From the NCBI RefSeq assembly GCF_013415305.1, contig NZ_JACBXU010000003.1:62001-126000 (forward strand): 64,000 nucleotides of DNA. The letters run 5' to 3'. The notes beneath the pieces are model-generated. The model was not told the origin of the DNA. It searched no databases and saw only the letters and a list, made by a program, of their open reading frames with translations. The DNA is from Pantoea sp. WMus005 (GTDB lineage: Bacteria > Pseudomonadota > Gammaproteobacteria > Enterobacterales > Enterobacteriaceae). The translations under genes were made by a program, and so were the position numbers. This document shows, one piece after another, positions 53,631 to 62,682 of this stretch (positions are counted from its first letter, which is position 1; every line of letters begins with the position of its first letter).

Positions 53631-54431
53631 ATGATCTTTTCTCTTAAAAATCAGGTTGCGCTGGTTACCGGTGCCAGCTCGGGTCTTGGCTATGCCTGCG
53701 CAGAAGCACTCGCTAAAGAAGGAGCCAGTGTGGTGGTCAACTACCACAGCCAGGCGGAACCCGCCGAAGAACTGGTTGAAAAAATCTGTGCAGACGGTGG
53801 CCGTGCCATCGCAGTGAAAGGAGATGTATCAAAAGAGACTGACGTAGAAAATCTTTTCGCCCGGGCCCTGGCTGAATTTGGCAGACTGGATATCCTGGTA
53901 GCGAACTCAGGGCTTCAGAAAGATGCCGCCTCCATCGATATGACGCTGGAGGACTGGAATACCGTTATTAACGTGAATCTGACCGGACAATTCCTCTGCG
54001 CGCGTGCTGCGTTGCGTCAGTTCCGCAGTCAGGAGCATCGACCGGAACTCAGCAGAGCCGTGGGTAAGATTATTCATATGAGCTCGGTTCATCAGCTCAT
54101 CCCGTGGGCCGGACACGTCAACTATGCGGCGTCAAAAGGCGGCGTCGATTTGCTGATGAAAAGTCTGGCTCAGGAGGTGGGTGAAGATCGGATCCGTGTT
54201 AATGCTGTGGCACCTGGCGCTATTGCAACTGCCATCAATAAGGAAAGCACCTCGGGCGAGGCAGGCAAAGAGCTGTTAAGGCTCATCCCTTACGGGCGCA
54301 TCGGTGCGGCTGAAGACGTGGCGAATGCCGTCGTCTGGCTTGCCAGCGATCTCTCTGACTACGTTCATGGCACCACCCTGTTTATTGATGGCGGAATGAG
54401 CCTTTACCCAGGGTTTCGTGATAACGGTTGA
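53631..54431 (+). CDS. SDR family oxidoreductase (glucose 1-dehydrogenase-like)
   Basis: Classical short-chain dehydrogenase of 266 residues. Cofactor motif VTGASSGLGYACAEAL, NAG-equivalent VANSGLQ, catalytic Ser (MSSVHQLIPW) and YAASKGG, and the end GTTLFIDGGMSLYPGF as in bacterial glucose 1-dehydrogenases. Asn/Tyr after the second strand (VVVNYHS) suggests NADP use. AAGGAAGCCTC precedes the ATG. Single gene. Confidence 0.9.
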   Translation: MIFSLKNQVALVTGASSGLGYACAEALAKEGASVVVNYHSQAEPAEELVEKICADGGRAIAVKGDVSKETDVENLFARALAEFGRLDILVANSGLQKDAASIDMTLEDWNTVINVNLTGQFLCARAALRQFRSQEHRPELSRAVGKIIHMSSVHQLIPWAGHVNYAASKGGVDLLMKSLAQEVGEDRIRVNAVAPGAIATAINKESTSGEAGKELLRLIPYGRIGAAEDVANAVVWLASDLSDYVHGTTLFIDGGMSLYPGFRDNG

Positions 54432-54609
54432 GTAGGCTTCACTGAAACAGGCTGGTGGCTGATTGATTGATAACTTTTTGGTGGCAACTTTACCCGGAAC
54501 GGGACGTCCGGATTGCGCATTACCGCAGCGATTAATCAAACGCCAGCAGACCGGACGTTTCAGTCTTTGCCACACAGGCCTGTTTCCGTTGAACGGCAGG
54601 AGCCCCCAT

Positions 54610-55158
54610 TCAATCTTTACTGGAGTCCGGACTGAGCAAACGCGCACGGGAGACATCAAGAATTTCGTCTGCCAGTCCGGAGCTTTCCGGACAAGCGCGC
54701 GAAAGCATGAGTGCACCAACAAGCTGCGCTATAGTCGTTAAAAGCTCTTCACGCGTGACATTTTCGGATTCGAGGACGGCAATTTGTCGCTCAATCCCGG
54801 CCGCAAATGTTTCCCGGATGGATTCAGACTGCCGGGCAGCATCGGTGCCCAGAGCCGACATCACGCAACCCTTTCCCATGTCATCGCGATGCTGCCGGGA
54901 AAGGTAATACGCAATAAACGCGTCACGACTCACCCCTTCGGTTTTTTCTGCCGACTGCATAAAACCGCAGGTCATCGCTTCAGCCAGCAAATCCTCTTTC
55001 GACCCAAAATGTTTGTAAAACCCGCCATGTGTTAACCCAGCGGCTGACATCAGCTCAGCGACGCCTACGCCATCGTAACCACGCTGACGAAAAAGCGCTG
55101 ACGCCGTTTCCACGACCCGCACCCGGTTTTCGCGTACCTGCTCTTTAGACACTTTCAT
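54610..55158 (-). CDS. TetR family regulator of the adjacent old yellow enzyme
   Basis: Repressor of 182 residues with the TetR helix-turn-helix (YDGVGVAELMSAAGLTHGGFYKHFGSKEDLLAEAM) and the pattern of the group that controls reductases (KGCVMSALGTDAARQ, AcrR/NemR-like). Cysteines in this region could sense electrophiles, as NemR does. Start 55158 follows AGGAGAAATAAA. Divergent from the alkene reductase gene across an 18-bp inverted repeat. Confidence 0.88.
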   Translation of the reverse strand: MKVSKEQVRENRVRVVETASALFRQRGYDGVGVAELMSAAGLTHGGFYKHFGSKEDLLAEAMTCGFMQSAEKTEGVSRDAFIAYYLSRQHRDDMGKGCVMSALGTDAARQSESIRETFAAGIERQIAVLESENVTREELLTTIAQLVGALMLSRACPESSGLADEILDVSRARLLSPDSSKD

Positions 55159-55192
55159 TTTATTTCTCCTGCAACAGATCCTGATTATACAT

Positions 55193-55244
55193 TGATGATG
55201 ATCATAATCAAACCGGTTGACTTTAATGATTATGATCATCATCA
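55193..55244. promoter_or_regulatory. 18-bp perfect inverted repeat, likely TetR operator
   Basis: Arms TGATGATGATCATAATCA (55193-55210) and TGATTATGATCATCATCA (55227-55244) with a 16-bp spacer. They occupy the middle of the 128-bp divergent region, so binding would cover both promoters. Long arms suggest two dimers or a pair of dimers. Binding by the adjacent TetR is inferred. Confidence 0.75.
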
Positions 55245-55286
55245 TTAAAAAGTTGCTTTTATCCGCTCATCCGCTGAGGAATAACC

Positions 55287-56375
55287 ATGACCAATCACTC
55301 TTTATTTCAACCTTATGAACTGGGGGCTGTCACGCTTGCGAATCGTATTGTGATGGCACCGCTGACGCGCAACCGCGCCGGAGCAGGCCTTGTCCCCGGT
55401 GAACTGGCTGCGACCTATTACGCGCAGCGAGCCACTGCAGGGTTGCTGATTACCGAGGCCACGCAGATCTCAGAACAGGCGCAGGGATATCAGGATACGC
55501 CGGGGATCTACACGCAGGATCAGATCGCGGGCTGGCGGAAAGTCACTGACGCGGTGCATGACAGAGGTGGACGCATATTTGTACAACTGTGGCACGTGGG
55601 ACGAATTTCGCATGTCGATTTACAGCCAGGAGGCGCTGCCCCGGTCGCACCGTCTGCTATCCGTGCCGAGACTAAAACCTTTGTGAACAACGGCTTTGCT
55701 GACGTCTCTGAGCCACGTGCGCTCGAACATAATGAAATAAAAGGGATTGTCGACGATTTCAGAAAGGCATCGGCCAATGCCATTGCCGCCGGATTTGATG
55801 GTGTTGAGATCCACGGCGCGAATGGGTATCTGCTGGAACAGTTTCTGAAAGATGGCGCAAACCAGCGTACCGATGAATATGGCGGTTCTGTTGAAAATCG
55901 TGCTCGTCTGCTGCTGGACGTCGTGGAGGCCGTTAAAGATGAGATTGGGGCAGAACGCACGGGCGTGCGCATTTCACCCGTCTCGCCTGCTAATGCCATT
56001 TCATGCAGCGATCCACAGCCACAATATGACTACCTTGCAGACCAGCTTAACGCTTCAGGTATCACCTATCTGCATGTCGTTGAAGGCACGACGGGCGGCC
56101 CACGTGATGCATCACCGTTCGATTACGCTTCTCTGCGTCGGCGCTTTAAAAATACGTACATCGGTAACAATGGTTATGACCTGGCGCTGGCGTCAGACCA
56201 TCTTTCACAGGACAAAGCCGATTTATTTGCCTTCGGTCGCCCCTTCATTTCTAACCCCGATTTAGTCGAAAGACTTAAGACGGGAGCGCCACTGGCCCCG
56301 CTTAACCCTGAAACGCTGTATGGCGGGGGTGCGCAGGGTTACACCGATTATCCAGCGCTTAGCGAAAACCCCTGA
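55287..56375 (+). CDS. Old yellow enzyme family alkene reductase
   Basis: FMN-dependent alkene reductase of 362 residues, NemA size. ANRIVMAPLTRNRAG, IFVQLWHVGRISHVDLQPGG, FDGVEIHGANGYLLEQFLKDGANQRTDEYGGSVENR with the His-x-x-Asn pair, and KADLFAFGRPFISNPDLVERL. Likely reduces electrophilic alkenes, quinones or nitro compounds. It is controlled with the divergent TetR gene and is followed by an SDR gene 75 bp on. Confidence 0.93.
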   Translation: MTNHSLFQPYELGAVTLANRIVMAPLTRNRAGAGLVPGELAATYYAQRATAGLLITEATQISEQAQGYQDTPGIYTQDQIAGWRKVTDAVHDRGGRIFVQLWHVGRISHVDLQPGGAAPVAPSAIRAETKTFVNNGFADVSEPRALEHNEIKGIVDDFRKASANAIAAGFDGVEIHGANGYLLEQFLKDGANQRTDEYGGSVENRARLLLDVVEAVKDEIGAERTGVRISPVSPANAISCSDPQPQYDYLADQLNASGITYLHVVEGTTGGPRDASPFDYASLRRRFKNTYIGNNGYDLALASDHLSQDKADLFAFGRPFISNPDLVERLKTGAPLAPLNPETLYGGGAQGYTDYPALSENP

Positions 56376-56450
56376 CAACGCCAGGAGCATCGCAGTTGTG
56401 CGTGCATCGCTGACGGCAATTTCAATCAATTAAATGAAGAAGATAAAATT

Positions 56451-57233
56451 ATGACTAAAGCTTCGGTTCTCATCACGGGCGCATCAGCAGGCATTGGTGC
56501 GGTGTACGCTGAACGTTTTGCGCGTCGTGGACATGATCTTATTCTGGTTGCTCGCGACCAGAACAGATTAGAAGAGCTGGCGGCCCGGCTGCGACAGGAA
56601 AACCCTGTTTCCGTCGATGTTCTGCCTGCCGACCTCACCGTAAAGAGTGATTTAGCCGCCGTTGAAGCGCGCCTGCGGGAAGACACGCGGATAGGCATTC
56701 TTATCAATAACGCCGGTATCGCCCAGACCGGCGGTTTTACCGGGCAGACGCCTGATTCCATCGAACGCCTCATCGCACTTAACGTCACAGCACTGACGAG
56801 GCTGGCCAGTGCTGTGGCTCCCCGTTTTGCAGAGGCCGGAGGTGGCTCAATCGTCAATATCAGTTCCATCGTCGGACTTGCCCCGGAATTTGCTATGACG
56901 GTTTACGGCGCAACCAAAGCGTTTGTTCTTTTCCTGTCGCAGGGAATGCACGTTGAGCTGTCATCAAAGGGTATCTATGTTCAGGCGGTGCTCCCGGCGG
57001 GGACTTACACCGAAATCTGGGAACGTGCCGGCATCGACATCACTCATGCTTCTAAAATGATGGACGTGGGCGAACTGGTTGACGCCGCTATGACGGGTTT
57101 TGACCGCCGCGAGCTCGTGACCATTCCGCCATTACACCAGGCTGAGCGCTGGGATGTTCTTGATGCCTCCCGTCAGGGTCTGCTGTCGGACATCAGACAG
57201 GAAGAGGCCGCAGAGCGATACAAAACGCTGTAG
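56451..57233 (+). CDS. SDR family NAD(P)-dependent oxidoreductase (DltE-like)
   Basis: Protein of 260 residues: VLITGASAGIGAVYAERFARRGHDLILVARDQNRL is the cofactor site, NNAG in ILINNAGIAQT, Ser in NISSIVGLAPEFAMTVYGATKAF with YxxxK, and the end differs from the classical family as in DltE/YqjQ-like SDRs. The substrate is unknown. It probably shares a transcript with the upstream alkene reductase. Confidence 0.87.
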   Translation: MTKASVLITGASAGIGAVYAERFARRGHDLILVARDQNRLEELAARLRQENPVSVDVLPADLTVKSDLAAVEARLREDTRIGILINNAGIAQTGGFTGQTPDSIERLIALNVTALTRLASAVAPRFAEAGGGSIVNISSIVGLAPEFAMTVYGATKAFVLFLSQGMHVELSSKGIYVQAVLPAGTYTEIWERAGIDITHASKMMDVGELVDAAMTGFDRRELVTIPPLHQAERWDVLDASRQGLLSDIRQEEAAERYKTL

Positions 57234-57242
57234 TTAATTCTG

Positions 57243-57275
57243 CTCAGCGGAGCCCTTTTACAGGGTTCTGCTGAG
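57243..57275 (+). terminator. Long hairpin after the SDR gene
   Basis: CTCAGCGGAGCCCT and AGGGTTCTGCTGAG form a 14-bp stem with two G-T pairs around TTTAC. No T run follows, so it may stabilise the transcript end rather than terminate alone. Confidence 0.55.
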
Positions 57276-57284
57276 AGATAAACC

Positions 57285-57411
57285 ACGACCCAGGGTGCGC
57301 TATACGGCGGGAACGCTGGCTACAACACTGAATTTTGTCCCCCGGTTAGCGCCCGCCTTTATCCTGGATAAGGTCGTGCGGAATAGCCCTCAGCTTGATG
57401 CGAGAAATTAA
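57285..57411 (+). pseudogene. C-terminal remnant of a second SDR gene
   Basis: The plus frame reads PRPRVRYTAGTLATTLNFVPRLAPAFILDKVVRNSPQLDARN to a stop. It resembles the last 40 residues of SDRs that end ...RYR.G..A..L...R.APA...D...R. No N-terminal part precedes it. A deletion probably fused the promoter region of the next gene to this relic. Confidence 0.5.
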
Positions 57412-57413
57412 TA

Positions 57414-58436
57414 ATGAAAAATCGGACAATGAAAGCTTTTACGTTTAAGCGCTACGGAAAATCCCCTGATCTGGGATTTGAAAATGTGGATTACCCCTCT
57501 CCTGCTGAAGATGAAATCCTGGTTAAAGTTTATGCTGTGGGTCTGAACCCCATAGACAACATGATTCCTGGGGGGATGTTCAAACCGGTTTTGCATTTTA
57601 AGCTTCCCGCTACCCTCGGCAGTGATTTATCAGGCGTGGTAATTGCGGCAGGGAGTCGTGTAACGCGATTCCGTCCAGGTGATGAAATCTTCGCCAGCAT
57701 TTTCGACACAGGCACAGGGTCACTGGCCGAGTTTGCACTTGTCCCTGAAAGTCTTGCGGCCCTGAAACCTAAAAACTTAGATTTCGTGCAGGCGGCCTCT
57801 CTTCCTATGGTTAGTCTTACTTCATGGCAGGCGTTCACAGAAAGAGCCCATTTACAGCCTGGGCAAAAAGTGTTTATTCCGGCGGGTTCCGGCGGAATAG
57901 GCAGTTTTGCGATTCAGCTGGCGAAACATCTGGGCGCAGAGGTTGCAACGACAACCAGTTCAGCCAATGCAGGATGGGTGCGTCAACTGGGTGCAGATGA
58001 GGTGGTGGATTATAAAAAGCAGGCATTTGAACACGTGCTGAGTGGCTACGATATCGTCATCGGTACTCTCCGGGGAGATTTGATTGAGAAATCCCTGAAT
58101 ATTCTGAAACCCGGTGGAAAGATAATCTCTCTCATTGGGCCATTAGATGTTGCCTTCGCACGAACCCGACAGCTGAATATCATACTACGGATAATATTTG
58201 GCCTGATGAGCCGCAAAATTTTACGGCTTTCAAAAAAGCGCGGACTGGATTATTCCTTTCTCTTTGTTCGCCCTGATGGCGATCAGCTTACCCAAATTGG
58301 CAAATTGCTCGAAGCTGAGAAAATCAAACCGGTAATCGACAAGGTTTTTCCCTTTGCAGAAACTCAGGAGGCGCTTGGCTGGCTGCAACGCGGGCATGCG
58401 AAGGGAAAAATTGTGGTGAAAATTCATCAGGAATAA
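57414..58436 (+). CDS. MDR zinc-independent quinone oxidoreductase-like protein
   Basis: NADPH-dependent medium-chain reductase of 340 residues without zinc ligands. MKAFTFKRYGKSPDLGFENVDYPSPAEDEILVKVYAVGLNPID is the family start; SDLSGVVIAAGSRVTRFRPGDEI, and cofactor site VFIPAGSGGIGSFAIQLAKHLGAEVATT. Members reduce quinones or activated alkenes. The ATG at 57414 or 57429 may start it. Confidence 0.9.
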   Translation: MKNRTMKAFTFKRYGKSPDLGFENVDYPSPAEDEILVKVYAVGLNPIDNMIPGGMFKPVLHFKLPATLGSDLSGVVIAAGSRVTRFRPGDEIFASIFDTGTGSLAEFALVPESLAALKPKNLDFVQAASLPMVSLTSWQAFTERAHLQPGQKVFIPAGSGGIGSFAIQLAKHLGAEVATTTSSANAGWVRQLGADEVVDYKKQAFEHVLSGYDIVIGTLRGDLIEKSLNILKPGGKIISLIGPLDVAFARTRQLNIILRIIFGLMSRKILRLSKKRGLDYSFLFVRPDGDQLTQIGKLLEAEKIKPVIDKVFPFAETQEALGWLQRGHAKGKIVVKIHQE

Positions 58437-58601
58437 CCACCCGGGTTCACGTCAGAAGTGGAAAATAATCAATAACGCTGGCGGTAAGGTCCGAAGCAGG
58501 GATACGGGTCCTGCCAGGAGCACCGGCTTCGCCTGATCCCCTCCGGTGTCCGCGCTGTGCTAATGTTGACACTAAACAGGTTCCGCTCTGAGGATTACAA
58601 C

Positions 58602-59078
58602 ATGTCACCCTTTTATCAACTCACTGCCTCCAGCCTGAATGGTCAGCTTGTCCCGATGGCCGACTACGCAGGGAAGGTCGTGCTGGTGGTTAACACCGCC
58701 AGTCATTGTGGGTTTACGCCTCAATACGCCGGTCTTGAAACACTTTACAAAAAGTATGCCGATCAGGGACTGGTCGTACTGGGCTTCCCCTGCAATCAGT
58801 TCGGGAAGCAGGAACCCGGCGACGCCGACGAGATCGCGCAGACATGCCACATCAATTACGGAGTGAGTTTCCCGATGTTTGGGAAAGTGAACGTCAATGG
58901 CTCTTCAACGCACCCGATTTTTCACTACCTGAAAGGTGAATTACCTGGCGTACTGGGTGGTCGTATTAAGTGGAACTTCACGAAGTTTCTGATCGGCCGC
59001 GACGGCAAACCGATCAAACGATTTGCCCCGACCACCACGCCGGAAAAAATGGAAGCCGCCATTCTTGCTGCCTTTTGA
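58602..59078 (+). CDS. Glutathione/thioredoxin peroxidase (BtuE/GPx family)
   Basis: Peroxidase of 158 residues. Active-site Cys in VVNTASHCGFTPQYAGLE, second motif GFPCNQFGKQEPG, and the triad Gln and Trp in KWNFTKFLIGRDG. Cys replaces selenocysteine as in bacterial enzymes. The start at 58602 follows TGAGGATTACAAC; the in-frame ATG at 58563 would add 13 residues. It removes lipid and hydrogen peroxides. Confidence 0.93.
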   Translation: MSPFYQLTASSLNGQLVPMADYAGKVVLVVNTASHCGFTPQYAGLETLYKKYADQGLVVLGFPCNQFGKQEPGDADEIAQTCHINYGVSFPMFGKVNVNGSSTHPIFHYLKGELPGVLGGRIKWNFTKFLIGRDGKPIKRFAPTTTPEKMEAAILAAF

Positions 59079-59125
59079 GGGCATGACAGTGGCTGATAAC
59101 CATCAACGATGAGGATGAATTAACG

Positions 59126-59575
59126 ATGTTCAGGAGCCAGCATTTATTATTCCTGGTACCCTTCTCGCTCGGGATAGGTTGCCTGCCGGTATCAGCGAAT
59201 ACTCAGTCTGTTCACACTCCGCAACTCGCTGCCTGCGAAGGCCAGAATGGCCGGGATGGGCAAAGTGGTTCCCCTGATGGTCAGAATGGCAGGAATGGCG
59301 TAGCCGGCACCGATTGCCTGAATGGCGGAAATGGCGGGAATGGCGCATCAAATGGCGGTAACGGCGGGAATGGTGGGAATGGCGCAGGGGCTACCCCCGG
59401 CACTCAACACCATCGTCACAAACATGCTGGCAATACCAACATGGATGCCAACGGAGGCAGTGGCGGGAGAGGTGGCAACGGCAGTAATGGCAGCAGCGCA
59501 GGCGCTGGCGGTCTGGGAGGTCGTGGTGGCAGTCATGGAGGCCAGGACGGAATTCCGGGGATGAGCGGTGCTTAG
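59126..59575 (+). CDS. Secreted Gly/Asn-rich repeat protein
   Basis: Exported protein of 149 residues. Signal peptide HLLFLVPFSLGIGCLPVSAN. The mature part is nearly all glycine repeats: first Gly-x-x (GQNGRDGQSGSPDGQNGRNG), then runs of GGN, a His-rich insert (GTQHHRHKHAGN), then GGSGGRGGNGSNGSS to the end. Two cysteines (ACEG and TDCL). Low complexity prevents family assignment; collagen-like or extracellular matrix roles are conceivable. It is probably real: ribosome site, signal peptide and full frame are present. Confidence 0.65.
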   Translation: MFRSQHLLFLVPFSLGIGCLPVSANTQSVHTPQLAACEGQNGRDGQSGSPDGQNGRNGVAGTDCLNGGNGGNGASNGGNGGNGGNGAGATPGTQHHRHKHAGNTNMDANGGSGGRGGNGSNGSSAGAGGLGGRGGSHGGQDGIPGMSGA

Positions 59576-59671
59576 ACGTCAGAGTCACTAAGATCTATCC
59601 GCTTTGCGCTCAAAGCGGATCATTATCTCTACTTTCAGCGTAACCCGTCAGGCAACTCACGAGCTACACCT

Positions 59672-60250
59672 TCATACAGGCAGCCTGAGTTTAGCTTCCA
59701 GACGCTGCAGCACGAAATTTGCAGCACCTTCAAACGCGTCATTCTGTGCCACCACCTGCAGGCCTTCCAGGATTAGCGTTATCTCTTTCGCCAGCGTCTG
59801 TGGATCGGTAATGCCCGCTGCGCCGCAGAGTGAAACCAGCCTGTTAAACTGCTTCTTCTTATGGGCAAAGATCAGCTCCCTGATTTCAGGAAATTGACCT
59901 GTGGTTTCTGCCAGGGTGTTTGTGAAAGGACATCCTCGTTGTAGTGTTCCCGCAAGGTTGTCCTTCAGATAACGGGCAAAACCCATAATCTGCGCATCCG
60001 GTTGCTGTCCGTATCGTTCCGCCAGCGCCTCCCATACCCGGTTGTAATCCTCAACCAGTAAGGTGATCCAGGCCTGTACCAGAGCCTCTTTGGACGCGAA
60101 ATGCCGATAAAGGGTCATTTTTGTCGACTCCGCTTTCGCTGCGATTGCATCCACGGTGACCCGGGTAATTCCTTCCTGATAAAACAGACTTTCCGCCGCC
60201 TGCAGGATGCGTTCGCGAGGAGGCAGCCGGGGTTGTGATGTTCTGTGCAT
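59672..60250 (-). CDS. TetR family regulator divergent from the amidase gene
   Basis: Repressor of 192 residues: RERILQAAESLFYQEGITRVTVDAIAAKAESTKMTLYRHFASKEALVQAWI is a typical TetR start. The C-terminal domain contains CPFTNTLAE, as in reductase-linked repressors. It faces the amidase across three GATAC-type dyads that almost surely are its operators. Confidence 0.9.
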   Translation of the reverse strand: MHRTSQPRLPPRERILQAAESLFYQEGITRVTVDAIAAKAESTKMTLYRHFASKEALVQAWITLLVEDYNRVWEALAERYGQQPDAQIMGFARYLKDNLAGTLQRGCPFTNTLAETTGQFPEIRELIFAHKKKQFNRLVSLCGAAGITDPQTLAKEITLILEGLQVVAQNDAFEGAANFVLQRLEAKLRLPV

Positions 60251-60270
60251 AGGTTTTCCCCTGTTGTAAC

Positions 60271-60326
60271 GATACCAATTAGTATCGTACGATACCGATC
60301 AGTATCAATAGATACTATCCAGTATA
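60271..60326. promoter_or_regulatory. Three tandem 16-bp operators, 20-bp period
   Basis: GATACCAATTAGTATC, GATACCGATCAGTATC and GATACTATCCAGTATA begin at 60271, 60291 and 60311. The first two are near-perfect dyads (GATAC..GTATC). A 20-bp period is about two helical turns, putting three dimers on the same DNA face. They lie between the divergent tetR and amidase genes. Confidence 0.8.
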
Positions 60327-60369
60327 CTTAAGCGTGCCTTTAAAGCACAAGCAACCCTAAGCGGAAACC

Positions 60370-61800
60370 ATGAAACTGACAGAATATACCTCGTTCGACG
60401 GCACCGGCCTGGCTGAACTCATCTCCCAGGGCGAAGTAACAGCGCAGGAAGTCAGAGATGCTGCCATCAACGCCATCGAAGAAGTGAACGATAAAGTGAA
60501 CGCCGTCATTGAGGTCTGGGATGATGAGCGTGGCCTGCGCTCAGGCGTGCTTCAGGGCGTACCCATGCTGGTTAAGGACCTGGGCATATCGGTAAAAAAC
60601 CGTCGGAATGAACTGGGGAGCCGGCTGGCAGCCGGTTACGTTTCACCGCAGGATTCCAATCTGACCCGTAAAATTCGAGAAGCAGGACTTGTGCTTCTGG
60701 GACGTACGACAACCCCCGAACTGGCTGCAAGCACGACCACGGAGCCACGCTTTAACGGCGGCACGCGCAATCCGTGGAATACAGATCACAGTGCCGGAGG
60801 TTCCAGTGGAGGTTCAGCTGCCGCTGTAGCGTCAGGCATGGTGCCAGCTGCGCATGCTACCGATGGTGGCGGGTCAATTCGGGTGCCCGCTTCCGCGAAT
60901 GGTTTGTTCGGGCTGAAGCCAGGCCGCGGACGAATCAGCATGGGACCTGATGTCGATGAAGTCTGGTCTGGCCTTGCCGTGCATGGATTCGTCAGCCGAA
61001 CCGTTCGTGACACCGCTGCGCTACTGAACGCCGTTCAGGGTAATCAGGCAGGTGATCCTTTTATCATCGCCGCATCCCATTCAAATCTGAATGACTGCGT
61101 ATCTCAGAATCCAGGATCATTGAAAATCGGTGTAATGACGCATCCGCTGAACGGTCAGCGCAGCCAGCCAGAAGTCGTCGAAGCGCTCAGTAAAACGATC
61201 GGACTGCTTATCACGCTGGGTCATCAGGTGGAGGAGGCGACACCCCAAATCGGCAGTTGGGACAATTTTGTTGAACTGAATACCCGCTTCTGGTCTGCCA
61301 ATACCGCAGCCTGGATCGATGCGCTAGCGTCAGCAACCAATAATCCCGTTAATGAAGAGATGCTGGAACCGGCAAGCCTCGCACTCTGGAAACTTGGCCA
61401 CTCTCTTACGGCTACTGACCTGGTCGGTGCAATGCATATGCGAAACGCCGTCACACAAGCAATGGGGCAATTTTATCAGGCTTACGACATTCTGCTGACA
61501 CCCACTCTCCCCGCCCTGCCCGGTCTGCTCGGTGAGTACAATCAACATCAGCATGACGTGGATGGGCGCGGCTGGATGCATCACGTTTTCAATCAGTCAC
61601 CGTTTACTGCGCTGGCGAACGTTTGCGGAACGCCCGCTATGTCCGTTCCTATGGGCTTTCATTCTTCCCTGAATCTGCCGATTGGCATGCAGTTCTGTGC
61701 AGGCTTTAATCAGGAGAATTTATTGCTGGCGCTGGCGGGGCAGCTTGAAAACGCCTGTCCTTGGCAGACAAGAAAACCGGCGGTATGGGCTGGGCACTAA
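60370..61800 (+). CDS. Amidase signature family hydrolase
   Basis: Amidase of 476 residues. Ser-cisSer-Lys triad: Lys in [10 protein letters not shown], cis-Ser and linking motif in [36 protein letters not shown]. Signature-family enzymes cleave amides of many kinds; GatA-like or aryl amide substrates cannot be told apart here. It is controlled by the three dyads upstream. Confidence 0.9.
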   Translation: MKLTEYTSFDGTGLAELISQGEVTAQEVRDAAINAIEEVNDKVNAVIEVWDDERGLRSGVLQGVPMLVKDLGISVKNRRNELGSRLAAGYVSPQDSNLTRKIREAGLVLLGRTTTPELAASTTTEPRFNGGTRNPWNTDHSAGGSSGGSAAAVASGMVPAAHATDGGGSIRVPASANGLFGLKPGRGRISMGPDVDEVWSGLAVHGFVSRTVRDTAALLNAVQGNQAGDPFIIAASHSNLNDCVSQNPGSLKIGVMTHPLNGQRSQPEVVEALSKTIGLLITLGHQVEEATPQIGSWDNFVELNTRFWSANTAAWIDALASATNNPVNEEMLEPASLALWKLGHSLTATDLVGAMHMRNAVTQAMGQFYQAYDILLTPTLPALPGLLGEYNQHQHDVDGRGWMHHVFNQSPFTALANVCGTPAMSVPMGFHSSLNLPIGMQFCAGFNQENLLLALAGQLENACPWQTRKPAVWAGH

Positions 61801-61858
61801 AGTCCGTTCAGAAGCATCGTCTGATGTTTTTGCCAGAAGGTGAAAGCATCAACGTCCT

Positions 61859-61890
61859 CCCTGCTATTTTTTGTCTTTAAAATAGCGGGG
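61859..61890 (+). repeat. 12-bp hairpin after the amidase gene
   Basis: CCCTGCTATTTT and AAAATAGCGGGG pair with one G-T pair around an 8-nt loop. It may terminate the amidase transcript but lacks a T run. The remaining part of the 343-bp gap from 61801 to 62143 shows no gene. Confidence 0.45.
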
Positions 61891-62143
61891 AAAAGCGACA
61901 ACCCTATAAAGGCGCCTGGATACCAGCAGCTCACTGCTCAGGGTTGACGTGACACGCCTTTACAGGCATACCCCTTAGCCAGTTTTGCTGTTAGCGACCA
62001 GGTAAACAACCGGGAACTTCGGCTATTAAAAGGTCTGAGGTCGTGAGCATGCGCGCACTGGTCGTTATAAGCGGAAAAACATCGATTTCGGTGATTTTAG
62101 GCGCTGAAGTCATCACCCAGGGCTGAAAAAGAAGGAGATTAAT

Positions 62144-62533
62144 ATGATGCAGTCAGTACACCTCATGGGTGAGGGATATGAACCTCATGTGACACAAGAG
62201 GAGGGGAAACTGACCTACTCCTTGCCTGTTGATTCTGGTTTTATCAGCTATAACTTTGCGTTTGAGATCAGCCGGGACGATCTGGATATTCTGCTTTCTG
62301 ATGATTACAGACGTGCTGTTCTCGAAATTATTGCGCATACCGTCCTTCAGCGTTCGACGCTAAAAGGCTATGACCGTTTTATTCAGAAAGACTTCGATAA
62401 CCTGGTTGTGAAAACACTTCACTCAACACCTGCTTTCCTGCGGTTATTTATTGCGGAAATAAGCCATGAACATCACATAGTTATCGAGCATTACGTTAAA
62501 GAGATCATGGACCGACGTTCCGCCGCACAATGA
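62144..62533 (+). CDS. Hypothetical protein
   Basis: Protein of 129 residues: MMQSVHLMGEGYEPHVTQEEGKLTYSLPVDSGFISYNFAFEISRDDLDILLSDDYRR... then a helical half (EIIAHTVLQRSTLKGYDRFIQKDFDNLVVKTL). No signal peptide or membrane segment. GAAGGAGATTAAT before the ATG is strong. Size and acidic surface recall small immunity-type proteins, but no toxin gene adjoins, so no function is given. Confidence 0.6.
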   Translation: MMQSVHLMGEGYEPHVTQEEGKLTYSLPVDSGFISYNFAFEISRDDLDILLSDDYRRAVLEIIAHTVLQRSTLKGYDRFIQKDFDNLVVKTLHSTPAFLRLFIAEISHEHHIVIEHYVKEIMDRRSAAQ

Positions 62534-62682
62534 ATACAGCTGGACCAGAACAAATCTAAGGCAGGCAAACATCAGTCTTAGACATGTTCTTAGCGGGGAC
62601 GGTATGGTGAGAGCGTCTTAATGTGTCAAAACCCTCCCCGCCATACCCCCGCGCTATCCCGCATCGTTCGCCGCTGACGCCT

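Noticed and set aside
59130..59588. Minus-strand frames with CHHCRH-like repeats opposite the glycine-rich gene.
   Set aside because: They mirror the GGN repeats; no signal peptide or ribosome site, unlike the plus-strand gene.
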